Notes: a model not told the origin generated them from the sequence alone. Positions 28,366-37,634 are shown, numbered from the stretch's first letter. The stretch: 64,000 bases of DNA from Sporosarcina ureilytica (GCF_001753205.1 NZ_CP017560.1:2604001-2668000), one strand, 5' to 3'. Made by a program: numbers and translations.

Positions 28366-29814
28366 TTATATATTCGCCAATAAGGCCTGCTCTGCTATTT
28401 CAACGTCAGAAAATGGGAGTATTTCCTCCCCAATATGTTGGGTTTTTTCATGTCCTTTCCCTGCAATTAAAACGATATCCCCCGCTGACGCATTGGCAAT
28501 TGCACGTTGAATCGCTTTAGCTCTATCGATTTCTACTTGGACATTGGGACTTTCCGAGACAAATCCTGCTGTAATATCTTGAATAATGGCTAAGGGATTT
28601 TCATTTCTTGGATTATCAGAAGTTACCAAGACAGTAGAAGAATAGAATGCCGCGATTTCCCCCATCTCTTTTCTTTTTCCTTTATCTCGATTCCCGCCAC
28701 AGCCAAAAACAGTAATAATCCTCTCTCGACATTCTTTTGCGAGTGATTGTAATACAATTTTTAATGCATCAGGCGTATGCGCATAGTCGATAATAACTGT
28801 TACGCCATTACGCTCTATCCTTTGCATTCGGCCCTCAGGTAATGATAATAAACGTGTATTAGTTAAAATATCCTTCAATGGAAAAGAGAGGATGTGCAAG
28901 GCGCTTATTGCTGCTAATGCATTCATTTGATTAAACATTTCAAAAACCGGGAGTGTTAATTCATAGTCATAAGAAGATATTTTTACTTGATAAGCTCCGT
29001 TTTCATTGATTAGTCGGATGTCTGCCGTCTCTCCCGTGCCGAAAAAAGTAATCGGTTTCGTAGCATTTTTTATCATGTCAATACATGCATCATCATCACG
29101 ATTCACAACAAGATGTTTTGCCATGTGAACTAGCTTTTGCTTTGCTTGAATATATGCTTCTTTACTTCCGTGTTCATCATAATGGTCAGCACCTACATTT
29201 AGTAAAATACCAATATCAATCTCACAATCCTCCAACCGATTGGTGGATAGTCCGAGCGAAGAAGCTTCCATGACGATATGCGTAATACCCTTTTCCTCAC
29301 AATCTCGTAGTAACGGATGAAGATACTCCGCAGGTAACGTGGTCATTGATGGAATATCGTAGGTAGCCCGCACGCCATCAATAAATACGCCTAACGTTCC
29401 AATAACAGCCGCACGCACCCCTAAACCACTTAATAGTTGACCAATAAAACGGCTTACCGTCGTCTTGCCATTTGTTCCTGTTACTGCAATTATTGTTAAC
29501 CGTTCTGACGGATTCCCGGATAATCTTGCACTCGCATGCGATAAAAACTTTCTGCAATCCGGAACGATGATCAACGGAGTATCACAAGATATATCAATGG
29601 ATAGCGGCCTATCAAGTACAATTGCCGCTGCTCCCAGCCGAATTGCCTCTTCTATATATGAAATCCCGTCCACTTTCTCTCCTTTCCTTGCGATAAATAG
29701 GAACCCAGGTTTGACAGCTTTAGAGTTTTCGGTAACGCCCACCACTGGAACACTATATTTTGCACCAGTAAACGTACACGGCCAGTCTTTTAATAACTCT
29801 TGTAAAAGTAGCAC
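28366..29814 (-). CDS. murE: MurE-type UDP-MurNAc-tripeptide ligase with DAP-specific motifs, outside the dcw cluster
   Basis: This is a Mur ligase of the MurE class, which adds the third residue to UDP-MurNAc-L-Ala-D-Glu. The frame is open to 29916, but the GTG at 29814 has AAGGGGAG just upstream and gives the normal MurE N-terminus (VLLLQELLKDWP) and 482 residues. It has the P-loop GTNGKTT (about 113-119), the DHYDEHG region and the lysine that is carbamylated in relatives (AYIQAKQKL). The specificity loop reads DNPRNENP (about 400-407), followed later by GKGHE. DNPR with GKGHE is the meso-diaminopimelate signature; lysine-adding MurE lacks the Arg. murE is missing from its usual dcw position at 3.1 kb. 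Whether this is the only MurE or a spore-specific paralogue cannot be decided from this window. Confidence 0.85.
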   Translation of the reverse strand: MLLLQELLKDWPCTFTGAKYSVPVVGVTENSKAVKPGFLFIARKGEKVDGISYIEEAIRLGAAAIVLDRPLSIDISCDTPLIIVPDCRKFLSHASARLSGNPSERLTIIAVTGTNGKTTVSRFIGQLLSGLGVRAAVIGTLGVFIDGVRATYDIPSMTTLPAEYLHPLLRDCEEKGITHIVMEASSLGLSTNRLEDCEIDIGILLNVGADHYDEHGSKEAYIQAKQKLVHMAKHLVVNRDDDACIDMIKNATKPITFFGTGETADIRLINENGAYQVKISSYDYELTLPVFEMFNQMNALAAISALHILSFPLKDILTNTRLLSLPEGRMQRIERNGVTVIIDYAHTPDALKIVLQSLAKECRERIITVFGCGGNRDKGKRKEMGEIAAFYSSTVLVTSDNPRNENPLAIIQDITAGFVSESPNVQVEIDRAKAIQRAIANASAGDIVLIAGKGHEKTQHIGEEILPFSDVEIAEQALLANI

Positions 29815-29966
29815 TCGACTCCCCTTCCCGAACATTTTGTCATGAAGCGAATATATTATTGAGAAAGAATCGATTAAAGCTTTAGTTGAGAAATTGAATA
29901 AGAATTGATTTAACACCTATTCAGTTCCGACAAGATGAATTCCTTCTGAATTGAAGTTTCAATTTA

Positions 29967-29994
29967 TCGTATGAAAATGATGTTTCGAATGACA
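29967..29994 (-). promoter_or_regulatory. possible mother-cell (sigma-E/sigma-K-like) promoter of the murE-type gene
   Basis: On the minus strand CATACGAT (29974-29967) matches seven of eight bases of the sigma-E -10 consensus CATACAAT, and CATACGATA fits the sigma-K -10 CATANNNTA. A partial -35, GTCATTCG, lies 12 bases upstream at 29994-29987; this spacing is shorter than typical. It is suggestive only. Confidence 0.35.
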
Positions 29995-30016
29995 CGAAGA
30001 AAGTTGGGGGACTTTT

Positions 30017-30748
30017 ATGATTGTGCAAAAATTTGGCGGAATCGCCATGCAAAATGAAGAAATGAGAAACTTCTGTATGAACCACATACAAGATGGCATT
30101 AAACAGTATAAAAAAATCGCCGTCGTCGTATCTGCAATTGGTCGATTAGGGGACCCATATGCAACGGACAGCCTAATTAATCTTTCCGAAGCCTTTGCAT
30201 CGGATTACGTCGCTCGAGACCTTGTAGCGTCCTGTGGTGAACTTATAGCATCTGCTGTCCTGTCAGCCGAATTGCATCAGTTCGGGGTATCCAATACAGT
30301 TCTCCACGGCAAACAAACAGGGATATTAACAACAGGCAATTTTGGTGACGCTTCTATTGATTCCATTGACACATCCATCATTCTTAAATCCTTTGAACAA
30401 GTTGATTGTGTAATCATTCCAGGTTTCCAAGGAATGGATAAGTCAGGACACGTGATGACTTTAGGGAGGGGAGGAAGTGATTTAACAGCGGTTGCACTGG
30501 CTGATTCTCTCAACGCTTCTCACGTAGAATTTTTTAAAGATGTTCCCGGGGTATTAACAGGAGACCCTGACTTTGTTTCGGACTATGATAAATACGACTT
30601 TCTAAGTTTCGACGAATTTCTTAATCTACTTAATGGCGAAAATACAATCATTCAAAAAAGGGCAGCAGTACTTGCGAAGGAAAAAGCGATTCCATTATAC
30701 GTTAGAGGAATCGCTAGTACAGAAACAGGGACTTGGATTGCAACATAA
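30017..30748 (+). CDS. aspartokinase catalytic domain without ACT regulatory domain
   Basis: This 243-residue protein covers only the amino-acid-kinase domain of aspartokinase (aspartate to aspartyl phosphate, the first step to DAP, dipicolinate, lysine, threonine and methionine). Visible motifs are IVQKFGG (K5), the glutamate in SCGELIAS, VIIPGFQG, MTLGRGGSDLTAVALA and FFKDVPGVLTGDPD. It stops at PLYVRGIASTETGTWI, where normal enzymes (about 400 residues) continue into two ACT domains, and no ACT remnant lies downstream. The loop after KFGG is IAM instead of the usual TS/SS. It has GGGGGA upstream of the ATG and is divergent from the murE-type gene. Lack of ACT predicts insensitivity to end-product inhibition. 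Confidence 0.82.
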   Translation: MIVQKFGGIAMQNEEMRNFCMNHIQDGIKQYKKIAVVVSAIGRLGDPYATDSLINLSEAFASDYVARDLVASCGELIASAVLSAELHQFGVSNTVLHGKQTGILTTGNFGDASIDSIDTSIILKSFEQVDCVIIPGFQGMDKSGHVMTLGRGGSDLTAVALADSLNASHVEFFKDVPGVLTGDPDFVSDYDKYDFLSFDEFLNLLNGENTIIQKRAAVLAKEKAIPLYVRGIASTETGTWIAT

Positions 30749-30769
30749 AATTTTTCAATTCGTAAACAG

Positions 30770-31861
30770 TTATCTTTGTCGCTTACTATCAACAGTTGAT
30801 TTGATGAATGTTTGAGTGAAATAATTATTATACGCGCCAGTTCCTAAATGAGTGAAGTCTTTATCTAACATTACTTTTCGGTGATCTGTTGAGTTCATCC
30901 AACCGTGCACCGCTTCTATTGCATCGACGTAATCGAATGCGGTGTTTTCACCTGCTTTTTTATGTTCAATAGAGGCATTCTTCAGTCGACTGGACAAATT
31001 CTCTTCTTTATTCATGTCTTCTTGCAAGTTATTTTCCAATGCAAGAAACTCACTATGTTTATGCGCAAAGCTGCTTAAGAAATAATCGCCTTGTAATTCC
31101 GATACTCGATGTTTCACTCGCTGTATATTGGTTAACTCAAAGATTTGCCGCTCAATTGTCCTATCTACTTCAATTTGTAATGTAGAGGACGGGGGTTTGG
31201 AAATAAGCAATTCACCCATATACGTCATTTCATATGGTTGATGAAGCACTAATGTAGCAGGATCAATAAATCGTACACCTGCAAGTCCATTACTCTCTTT
31301 ATCAATATACAGCTGTGCAAATAAATCCTTATAAATAATTAAAGGGCGGCTATGTAGATCTTCGCTATTTAACGAAAACGTATAAATATTATCTGCAACA
31401 TTCACATCTACTTCGGAGCCTACAATTGTAAAACGATAAATATCACTTATATTTTGACCGATCTCAAATGGTGCAACATTCGAAGTCTCATCGGCTGTAT
31501 AAAGCTGATTAACAATTCCATCGCGTGTAACACCAACCATGAGTCTTTGGTCTTTCTCATATATCCACCAATCATAATGATAATTAGATGGTTCGATACG
31601 CTTCGGCTTACCCAACACTTCAATTAAAGTGTCTACAGGCTCTCCAACATAAATAGAGATACCTTCCTCTGGACGGGCTGACTGTGGAATCGCTGAGCCT
31701 ACCCCTTTATTCTCAACTGGTACCGCAGTCCCTTGCTTAACGGGTGCCTCTAGCGGTTCATTTTCTTTTACGCGCTCTCCCGTAATATAGAAAACGAGAA
31801 GAACAGCAATTAGTAGGATAGCTATTCTAAATATATTTTTCAACCAAATCCCTGCTTTCAA
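30770..31861 (-). CDS. ylbC: membrane-anchored CAP-domain protein (YlbC-like)
   Basis: The 363 residues begin with a signal anchor (about 8-27) and a proline/glutamate-rich linker. An N-terminal CAP-associated domain (about 65-205) follows, with EVLGKPKRIEPSNYHYDWWIY. The C-terminal CAP/SCP domain (about 225-350) begins IFELTNIQRVKHRVSEL; it contains the CAP histidines in AHKHSEFLA and ends with GENTAFDYVDAIEAVHGWMNSTDHRKVMLD. The domain order and position in the ylb series match YlbC. CAP proteins of Bacilli are extracytoplasmic; molecular function is unknown. Confidence 0.85.
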   Translation of the reverse strand: MKAGIWLKNIFRIAILLIAVLLVFYITGERVKENEPLEAPVKQGTAVPVENKGVGSAIPQSARPEEGISIYVGEPVDTLIEVLGKPKRIEPSNYHYDWWIYEKDQRLMVGVTRDGIVNQLYTADETSNVAPFEIGQNISDIYRFTIVGSEVDVNVADNIYTFSLNSEDLHSRPLIIYKDLFAQLYIDKESNGLAGVRFIDPATLVLHQPYEMTYMGELLISKPPSSTLQIEVDRTIERQIFELTNIQRVKHRVSELQGDYFLSSFAHKHSEFLALENNLQEDMNKEENLSSRLKNASIEHKKAGENTAFDYVDAIEAVHGWMNSTDHRKVMLDKDFTHLGTGAYNNYFTQTFIKSTVDSKRQR

Positions 31862-31971
31862 CTAAATTTAAACAATCGTTCTATGTATCCTACAATTTTG
31901 TTAGTTTTTCTCCAGTAAAATGATATCTTTAAATAATGCCATCATCTATTCCCATCGACACAATGTTGTCA

Positions 31972-32000
31972 TTGCAACTATCATGAAATTGTTCTATTAT
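31972..32000 (+). promoter_or_regulatory. promoter of the YugN-like gene
   Basis: TTGCAA (31972-31977) and TATTAT (31995-32000) with a 17-bp spacer, about 50 bases before the start codon. Confidence 0.6.
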
Positions 32001-32051
32001 GGATAGGTATAGTGTATTTTCTGGATAATCGATAAAAGGAGGATTCAATCT

Positions 32052-32420
32052 ATGTATATTGAAAATACTGGCATTGAAAATATCGTTTCGGATTTATTCA
32101 TACTTGACGAAATTATGCTACAACACGATTTAATTCGTGGTGGACAATGGGACTACGAGCGCGTTACATATGATAAAAAGTATACGCTTAAAGAAGGTAC
32201 TTTTTACTTACGCGTTTTCGGCTTCGCAACAGAAGGCGATGTCGACGCACGTGACGCAATTATCCAACTTAAAAAACCTGTGATTGGGAAGCACTACTAC
32301 CCATTTGGCGTAGAATATGGTGAAGACGAACATTTCCCTAAAAGCCTAATCAAAGATTGTGAAACAACACTTAAGAAAGTTTTAGTTGCATTAGAAAAAC
32401 ATAATTTAAAGACAGTTTAA
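32052..32420 (+). CDS. YugN-like family protein
   Basis: This is a soluble protein of 122 residues with AAAGGAGG near the ATG. The central part, GGQWDYERVTYDKKYTLKEGTFYLRVFGFA, with HYYPFGVEYGEDEHFP further on, fits the YugN-like family of Bacillales, small proteins of unknown function. It is a single-gene unit with its own promoter and a strong terminator, transcribed divergently from ylbC. No catalytic residues stand out. Confidence 0.75.
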   Translation: MYIENTGIENIVSDLFILDEIMLQHDLIRGGQWDYERVTYDKKYTLKEGTFYLRVFGFATEGDVDARDAIIQLKKPVIGKHYYPFGVEYGEDEHFPKSLIKDCETTLKKVLVALEKHNLKTV

Positions 32421-32429
32421 TTTTTCGAT

Positions 32430-32460
32430 AACCGAAGAACCTCAAGTTCTTCGGTTTTTT
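32430..32460 (+). terminator. terminator after the YugN-like gene
   Basis: AACCGAAGAAC and GTTCTTCGGTT form a perfect 11-bp stem with a five-base loop and a trailing T-run. Confidence 0.95.
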
Positions 32461-32560
32461 AGTAAATAAAAGTGTATCCTCATACATACTTAAAAATATC
32501 TATTCAAATCTAAATAATTGGTTATAATTAAGGTAACAAGAATTACTGGAGGAATGGTCA

Positions 32561-33619
32561 TTGTCCAAATGGTTTACTAAACGTAATTTCATCATATTAC
32601 TAAGTGTTATATTCATTATACTAATTTTCCTATATATTATCCCAGTTTCCTTACCAATTATTTTTGCGCTTCTTACAGCATTACTAATCGATCCCCTTGT
32701 TAGACTCGTAGAAAAGCAATTTAAATGGAATCGTAAACCAGCTGTTATCTCAGTTTTCATCTTTATTTTAGCAATTATCTCTTCGCTATTATATTATACT
32801 GTTACTCGTCTTATAGGAAAGATAATCGACTTTACGCACGCAGCTCCTGGTCATTTCAATACATTATCCGGCTTTTGGATTGATATGCAAAATAAACTAT
32901 TCCAATATACAGCGGGCATGCCAACAGAAGTTATTGAATCCATACAGGAATCGTTCAAAAATATATTTGACTCGATAAGAATAGCCATCCTTGAATTGTT
33001 GAGCTATGATAAAATTACTTCACTCCTAACTGACGTGCCTAACTTTCTTGTTAGTTTAATCGTCTTCATAATTGCACTGTTTCTTTTTATGCTAGAATTA
33101 CCAGAACTTAAGAAATTATTATTTAAGTATCTCACAAAATCTACAGAAAAAAAAGTACGATTTATGGTGACAAAACTAAATTCAATTCTATTTGGATTTG
33201 TGAAAGCGCAATTTCTTGTGAGTCTAATTATTTTCGCTGTTACACTTGTTGGACTCTTATTAATAAAACCTAAATACGCCATCATTATGTCCGTCATCAT
33301 TTGGATCATTGATCTTATCCCTATATTGGGGTCAATCATTATTCTCGCGCCATGGGCATTATATTATTTCATAAGTGGCGATGTGGGAACAGGAACCCAA
33401 CTAACAATTCTAGCAATTATTCTTCTTGTGATTCGTCGAACAGTCGAACCAAAAGTAATGGGGTCCCAAATTGGTCTAAAACCATTACCAACCCTAATTG
33501 CAATGTTCATCGGCTTAAAACTTATGGGCTTTCTTGGTTTCTTTATTGGTCCGCTTGTTGTTATTTTATTTACTACAGCACGCGAAGCAAACATCATTCG
33601 CGTTAATTTCAAAATTTAA
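32561..33619 (+). CDS. AI-2E family transporter (PerM-type permease)
   Basis: This polytopic membrane protein of 352 residues, with a TTG start behind GGAGGAATG, belongs to the AI-2E/PerM family. The N-terminus has a helical hairpin (about 10-28 and 30-45). A long extracytoplasmic amphipathic stretch (about 80-155) is followed by five or six helices, including the family segment IIWIIDLIPILGSIIILAPWALYYF and the C-terminal RRTVEPKVMGSQIGLKPLPTLIAMFIGLKLMGFLGFFIGP. Bacillus relatives include YtvI and YueF; substrates are mostly unknown, and some members are Na+/H+ antiporters. It converges on ctaG. Confidence 0.85.
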   Translation: MSKWFTKRNFIILLSVIFIILIFLYIIPVSLPIIFALLTALLIDPLVRLVEKQFKWNRKPAVISVFIFILAIISSLLYYTVTRLIGKIIDFTHAAPGHFNTLSGFWIDMQNKLFQYTAGMPTEVIESIQESFKNIFDSIRIAILELLSYDKITSLLTDVPNFLVSLIVFIIALFLFMLELPELKKLLFKYLTKSTEKKVRFMVTKLNSILFGFVKAQFLVSLIIFAVTLVGLLLIKPKYAIIMSVIIWIIDLIPILGSIIILAPWALYYFISGDVGTGTQLTILAIILLVIRRTVEPKVMGSQIGLKPLPTLIAMFIGLKLMGFLGFFIGPLVVILFTTAREANIIRVNFKI

Positions 33620-33643
33620 TAGGGACAATCGCTTTATAAGACT

Positions 33644-33674
33644 AAAAAGTAGAGGAATTCTCCCTCTACTTTTT
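33644..33674. terminator. bidirectional terminator between the AI-2E transporter and ctaG
   Basis: AAAAAGTAGAGG pairs with CCTCTACTTTTT around a short loop, with A- and T-runs at the two ends; the genes converge here. Confidence 0.9.
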
Positions 33675-33688
33675 ATTTATTCCTATTT

Positions 33689-34612
33689 TTAACTGTTTGC
33701 TCGTAATTCTTGATGTTTTAATAACTCTTGTCTCGTAATTTCATCAGCATTATTACGTTCTTCATTTGCCCACGTAAAGAAGATTTTCCCGATAACAAAT
33801 ATATAAATCATTTCCTGTGCAACCTTCATTAAAATACCACCAAGCTGTTGGTCATATAAAGAAGACATACTTGTAAACATTTCAGGTCCGGAGATTCCAA
33901 GACCAGATAGTCCCGCTAGCGTTCCAGGCGGTACACAGAGTGCCATGGCTTGCAACCATGCATCTCCGTTTGTATATGTATCGTACACAGCTACGTCCGC
34001 AAAAATGATTAATGTACAAGCAGGTGTGATTAGGATAGCACTTAATACAACGTATCCAATTTTCTTTAAACCGTGTAATTTTGGTTGTCCTTCCAGTGTA
34101 TTCACAAGTGGCCACCATAGAAATATCGCCGACATGAAAATAGTAGCAGTAAACATTCCATGCAAAATTAAGTTTAACTTAACATTGTCAAGTATTAACG
34201 GGTAATGATAAGCTGAAAATAAAAAACTAAACATAAATAAACTAATAAGCGGCTTTGTGAAGAGGCCAAAGAGTACATCGATAATCTTCACTTCCAATAA
34301 CCTTGCCCATACCCAATTTGGTATCCCCATAATCAATAACGGCGCAACACCTAATAATAGAAACGCCATTTGAGTCATGTGTACGGAGAATAAGATATGC
34401 CCCAACAAATCGACCGGAGAACCTTTTAAAATATAAAGAAGTATCATTCCACTTAAAAAAAAGATTACTTGCTTACGCGTTAAAGCGGTGGAATTTTCAA
34501 ACTTATGACGCCATTTAACTGTGATTAAAAAATAAATCAGTACTACCACCACTAATGACAAGAAATACCACGGACTCCATAATGCACGAAATCCAAATAT
34601 ACTTAAAGGCAT
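33689..34612 (-). CDS. ctaG: cytochrome c oxidase assembly factor CtaG
   Basis: CtaG of the Bacillus type is a multi-spanning membrane protein (307 residues, seven or so helices) needed for active caa3 oxidase. Markers are FGFRALWSPWYFLSL at the N-terminus, SVHMTQMAFLLLGVAPLLIMGIPNW with a conserved His, FSAYHYPLILDNV, and PACTLIIFADVAVYDTY. It lies downstream of ctaF but beyond a terminator hairpin, so it probably has some separate expression. Confidence 0.94.
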   Translation of the reverse strand: MPLSIFGFRALWSPWYFLSLVVVVLIYFLITVKWRHKFENSTALTRKQVIFFLSGMILLYILKGSPVDLLGHILFSVHMTQMAFLLLGVAPLLIMGIPNWVWARLLEVKIIDVLFGLFTKPLISLFMFSFLFSAYHYPLILDNVKLNLILHGMFTATIFMSAIFLWWPLVNTLEGQPKLHGLKKIGYVVLSAILITPACTLIIFADVAVYDTYTNGDAWLQAMALCVPPGTLAGLSGLGISGPEMFTSMSSLYDQQLGGILMKVAQEMIYIFVIGKIFFTWANEERNNADEITRQELLKHQELRANS

Positions 34613-34708
34613 TCACCAACACTCCTTTATAACAGTCTCTGTTCATATTATAAAGCAATACAAACCTATAACTCAATGGATGAACTATGACAAATTCAAT
34701 GAATAATA

Positions 34709-34746
34709 AAAACTCGTACAGAAGTAGATTCTGTACGAGTTTTTTA
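34709..34746. terminator. terminator after ctaF
   Basis: AAACTCGTACAGAA pairs with TTCTGTACGAGTTT, flanked by A- and T-runs. On the minus strand it ends the ctaCDEF message ahead of ctaG. Confidence 0.9.
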
Positions 34747-34769
34747 TGCGACCTATTTAACTATACAGT

Positions 34770-35132
34770 TTATACGTATAGTGGGTTCCACCAAACGATT
34801 GTAACGAATGTAAGAACGATTAAGAATGCTAGTAATGCTCCAGTAAACATGAACATTTCTGGTATTCCGTGCCCTTTTTCATTCATGTGCATAAAGTAGT
34901 AAAGTTGTAATCCGACTTGCACAGCAGCAAACAACAGAATGACTGGAATTACATAGAACTTAGAGAACCCGATTACATCCGCATTTGAAGCTAGTACGAT
35001 CGAAAATGAAGTGAGTGTCAAGAATATCATCATTGAGAACATAATAACTTGAGCACGCATTCCTTTTCTAGCGCGAATTCTTGAAATTTCTACTTCACTT
35101 GGTGTTTTTTCATAAATTTCGATGTCCGCCAT
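34770..35132 (-). CDS. ctaF: cytochrome c oxidase subunit IV
   Basis: This is the small membrane subunit of the caa3 oxidase: 120 residues with three hydrophobic helices (about 29-48, 58-80 and 90-112) and the family segment VGLQLYYFMHMNEKGHG. It is cotranscribed one base after ctaE. Confidence 0.93.
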   Translation of the reverse strand: MADIEIYEKTPSEVEISRIRARKGMRAQVIMFSMMIFLTLTSFSIVLASNADVIGFSKFYVIPVILLFAAVQVGLQLYYFMHMNEKGHGIPEMFMFTGALLAFLIVLTFVTIVWWNPLYV

Positions 35133-35133
35133 A

Positions 35134-35760
35134 TTAACCTACCACTCCCATCAAATAGACTGCAGTGAAGATAAATACCCAGATGACGTCAATGAAATGC
35201 CAGTATAGTGAAAATGTATAATATTTTGTTGCGTTATACAAGTTCAATCCACGCTTTGCATTTCTGAAAATGAGTAACGTAATCCAAACGAGTCCAATTG
35301 CTACGTGGAAACCATGCGTCCCTACAAGTGTATAGAAAGATGAACTAAACGCACTATTCCCGTAAGTGAAACCTAGTTGTACGTAGTGAGTGAACTCATA
35401 CACTTCAAGCATCAAGAAACCAAGACCTAGAAATGCTGTAATTCCTAGCCAGAGTTGCATCTTCCTGAAGTTGTAATTTCTCAGATGATACATTGCATAA
35501 ACACTTGTTAATGAAGATGTTAATAATAGCATCGTCATAACAAATACAAGCGGTAATTCATAAAGCTCTTGTGTCGAAAACTCGAGACCAGCTGGCCCTT
35601 TGTTTTTTAATGCTAAGTATGTTGCAAATAGCGTAGCAAACAAAATTACTTCTCCGCCAAGGAAAAGCCAGAAACCAACAAATTTATTTTTCGCCTCAAA
35701 TGTAGCTGTTTCCGGGTTATCAGGCCAAGTCTCAGGGGTGAATTTCTTATTCAAATCCAT
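35134..35760 (-). CDS. ctaE: cytochrome c oxidase subunit III
   Basis: The 208 residues form five membrane helices. Typical blocks are NKFVGFWLFLGGEVILFATLFATYLAL, which carries the conserved Glu, FTHYVQLGFTYGNSAFSSSFYTLVGTHGFHVAIGLVWI, and the ending HFIDVIWVFIFTAVYLMG. Its first codon overlaps the ctaD stop by one base, so the two are translated in tandem. Confidence 0.96.
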   Translation of the reverse strand: MDLNKKFTPETWPDNPETATFEAKNKFVGFWLFLGGEVILFATLFATYLALKNKGPAGLEFSTQELYELPLVFVMTMLLLTSSLTSVYAMYHLRNYNFRKMQLWLGITAFLGLGFLMLEVYEFTHYVQLGFTYGNSAFSSSFYTLVGTHGFHVAIGLVWITLLIFRNAKRGLNLYNATKYYTFSLYWHFIDVIWVFIFTAVYLMGVVG

Positions 35761-37634
35761 TATTTTTGACCCCCTTCACGCTTCATATCCCTTAAGATTT
35801 CTTCTTTAGGAACATAGTATCCTAAATCATCTTTTACAGAACGAATTGACATTGTAACAAAAGTCCAGAACAGACCGAACACTAGAAGTGATAGTCCCCA
35901 AGACGTTTCCAAACGGAACATTGCTCCGAATCCTGCCATAAATAATCCAAATGACATTAAGAACGGAATAATTGAACCATGTGGCATATGAATATCTTGT
36001 AGCGGAACTGCCGGTGTAACACCTGATTTGTTACCTTCTGACTTTTCAATCCATACAGTATCCAATCCACGCACAAGTGGTGTTTGTGGGAAGTTATAGT
36101 AAACCGGTGGTGATTGAGTTGCCCACTCAAGTGTACGACCATCGCCCCACGGGTCATTTCCGACACGCTCATTCTTAACTGTTGTGATGATAATGTTGAT
36201 CACAAGAACAATTACACCAACCGACATAAAGAATGCACCAACTGTACTAATATAGTTTGCTGCATTCCAACCCTGTCCATCCATGTACGTAAATACGCGT
36301 CGTGGCATTCCCCAGAATCCTAACCAGTGTTGGATAAGGAATGTCATATGGAATCCGATAAAGAATGTCCAGAATGTTAACTTTCCAAGACCTTCGCTCA
36401 ACATTGTACCGAACATTTTCGGCCACCAGTAGTGAGTAGCAGCTAAAATACCGAGTACGACACCACCAACAATTACATAGTGGAAGTGAGCGACGATGAA
36501 GTATGAGTCATGCAATTGGTAATCAAGTGGTGCTGCACCTTGCATAATTCCTGTTACTCCACCCATTACGAATGATGGGATAAATGCGATTGCATAGAGC
36601 ATTGGTACTGTAACTTTAATGCTACCGCCCCACATCGTCAGTAACCAGTTAAAAATCTTCACACCCGTAGGTACGGCAATTGCCATCGTCGCAACTGCGA
36701 AAATTGCGTTTGCTGTTGACCCTAAACCAACCGTGAACATGTGGTGAGCCCAAACCATAAATCCTAAGAAACCAATAAGTACTGTTGCAAAAACCATTGA
36801 AGTATATCCGAACAAACGCTTTCTCGCAAATGTTGGGAATATTTCAGAGAAAATACCGAAAGCCGGTAAGATTAAAATATAAACTTCAGGGTGACCAAAT
36901 ATCCAGAAAATATGCTCCCAAATAATTGTGTTTCCACCCATTGTATGGTCGAAGAAATTACCACCAAATAGTCTATCGAATGTTAAGAAGAACAACCCAA
37001 TTGTAAGTGGTGGGAATGCGAATAAAATCATTGCCGATGCGATAAACGTAGTCCATGTGAATAGTGGCATACGCATATACGTCATTCCCGGTGCACGCAT
37101 GTTAATGATCGTTACAAGGAAGTTAATCCCCGACATTAACGTACCTCCACCTGCAATTTGTAAACCGATAGAGTAAAAGTCAACACCATGTCCTTCAGAC
37201 GTGATTGCTAATGATGTATAAGAAGTCCAACCAGCATCAGGTGCTTGCCCCATAAACCATGAAATGTTTAAGAACAATCCACCGAAGATAAACATCCATA
37301 ACCCTAGTGAGTTAATGAATGGAAACGCTACGTCACGTGCACCGATTTGCAGTGGCATAATCGCGTTCATAAAACCGAATAATATAGGCATGGCTGCAAG
37401 GAAAATCATCGTCGTTCCATGCATCGTAATTAACTGGTTAAATAACCCAGCACTAATCAGGTCGCTATTTGGGTGAAGAAGTTGAATACGAATAAGTACT
37501 GCTTCAATTCCACCGAGTACGAAGAAGAATCCTCCACCTAGCAAATAAAGGATACCTATCTTCTTATGGTCAACTGTCGTCAACCAGTCCCATAGCCAGG
37601 CGCCAAAGCCTTTCTTTTGAGCAACTGAACTCAC
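35760..37634 (-). CDS. ctaD: cytochrome c oxidase subunit I (caa3 type)
   Basis: This is the catalytic haem-copper subunit, 624 residues and about 14 helices. The low-spin haem ligand is in ITMHGTTMIF. CuB and cross-link residues are in FWIFGHPEVYILILPAFG and AHHMFTVG, and the high-spin haem region is AHFHYVIVGGVVLG. The extended C-terminal part is typical of Bacillus caa3 oxidases. It lies between ctaC and ctaE in the standard order. Confidence 0.98.
   Translation of the reverse strand: MSSVAQKKGFGAWLWDWLTTVDHKKIGILYLLGGGFFFVLGGIEAVLIRIQLLHPNSDLISAGLFNQLITMHGTTMIFLAAMPILFGFMNAIMPLQIGARDVAFPFINSLGLWMFIFGGLFLNISWFMGQAPDAGWTSYTSLAITSEGHGVDFYSIGLQIAGGGTLMSGINFLVTIINMRAPGMTYMRMPLFTWTTFIASAMILFAFPPLTIGLFFLTFDRLFGGNFFDHTMGGNTIIWEHIFWIFGHPEVYILILPAFGIFSEIFPTFARKRLFGYTSMVFATVLIGFLGFMVWAHHMFTVGLGSTANAIFAVATMAIAVPTGVKIFNWLLTMWGGSIKVTVPMLYAIAFIPSFVMGGVTGIMQGAAPLDYQLHDSYFIVAHFHYVIVGGVVLGILAATHYWWPKMFGTMLSEGLGKLTFWTFFIGFHMTFLIQHWLGFWGMPRRVFTYMDGQGWNAANYISTVGAFFMSVGVIVLVINIIITTVKNERVGNDPWGDGRTLEWATQSPPVYYNFPQTPLVRGLDTVWIEKSEGNKSGVTPAVPLQDIHMPHGSIIPFLMSFGLFMAGFGAMFRLETSWGLSLLVFGLFWTFVTMSIRSVKDDLGYYVPKEEILRDMKREGGQK

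Noticed and set aside
30017-30748. Reading the short aspartokinase as a truncated pseudogene
   Set aside because: The frame ends precisely at the boundary of the catalytic domain, start and ribosome site are intact, and no ACT-domain remnant follows, so a natural stand-alone domain is more likely.
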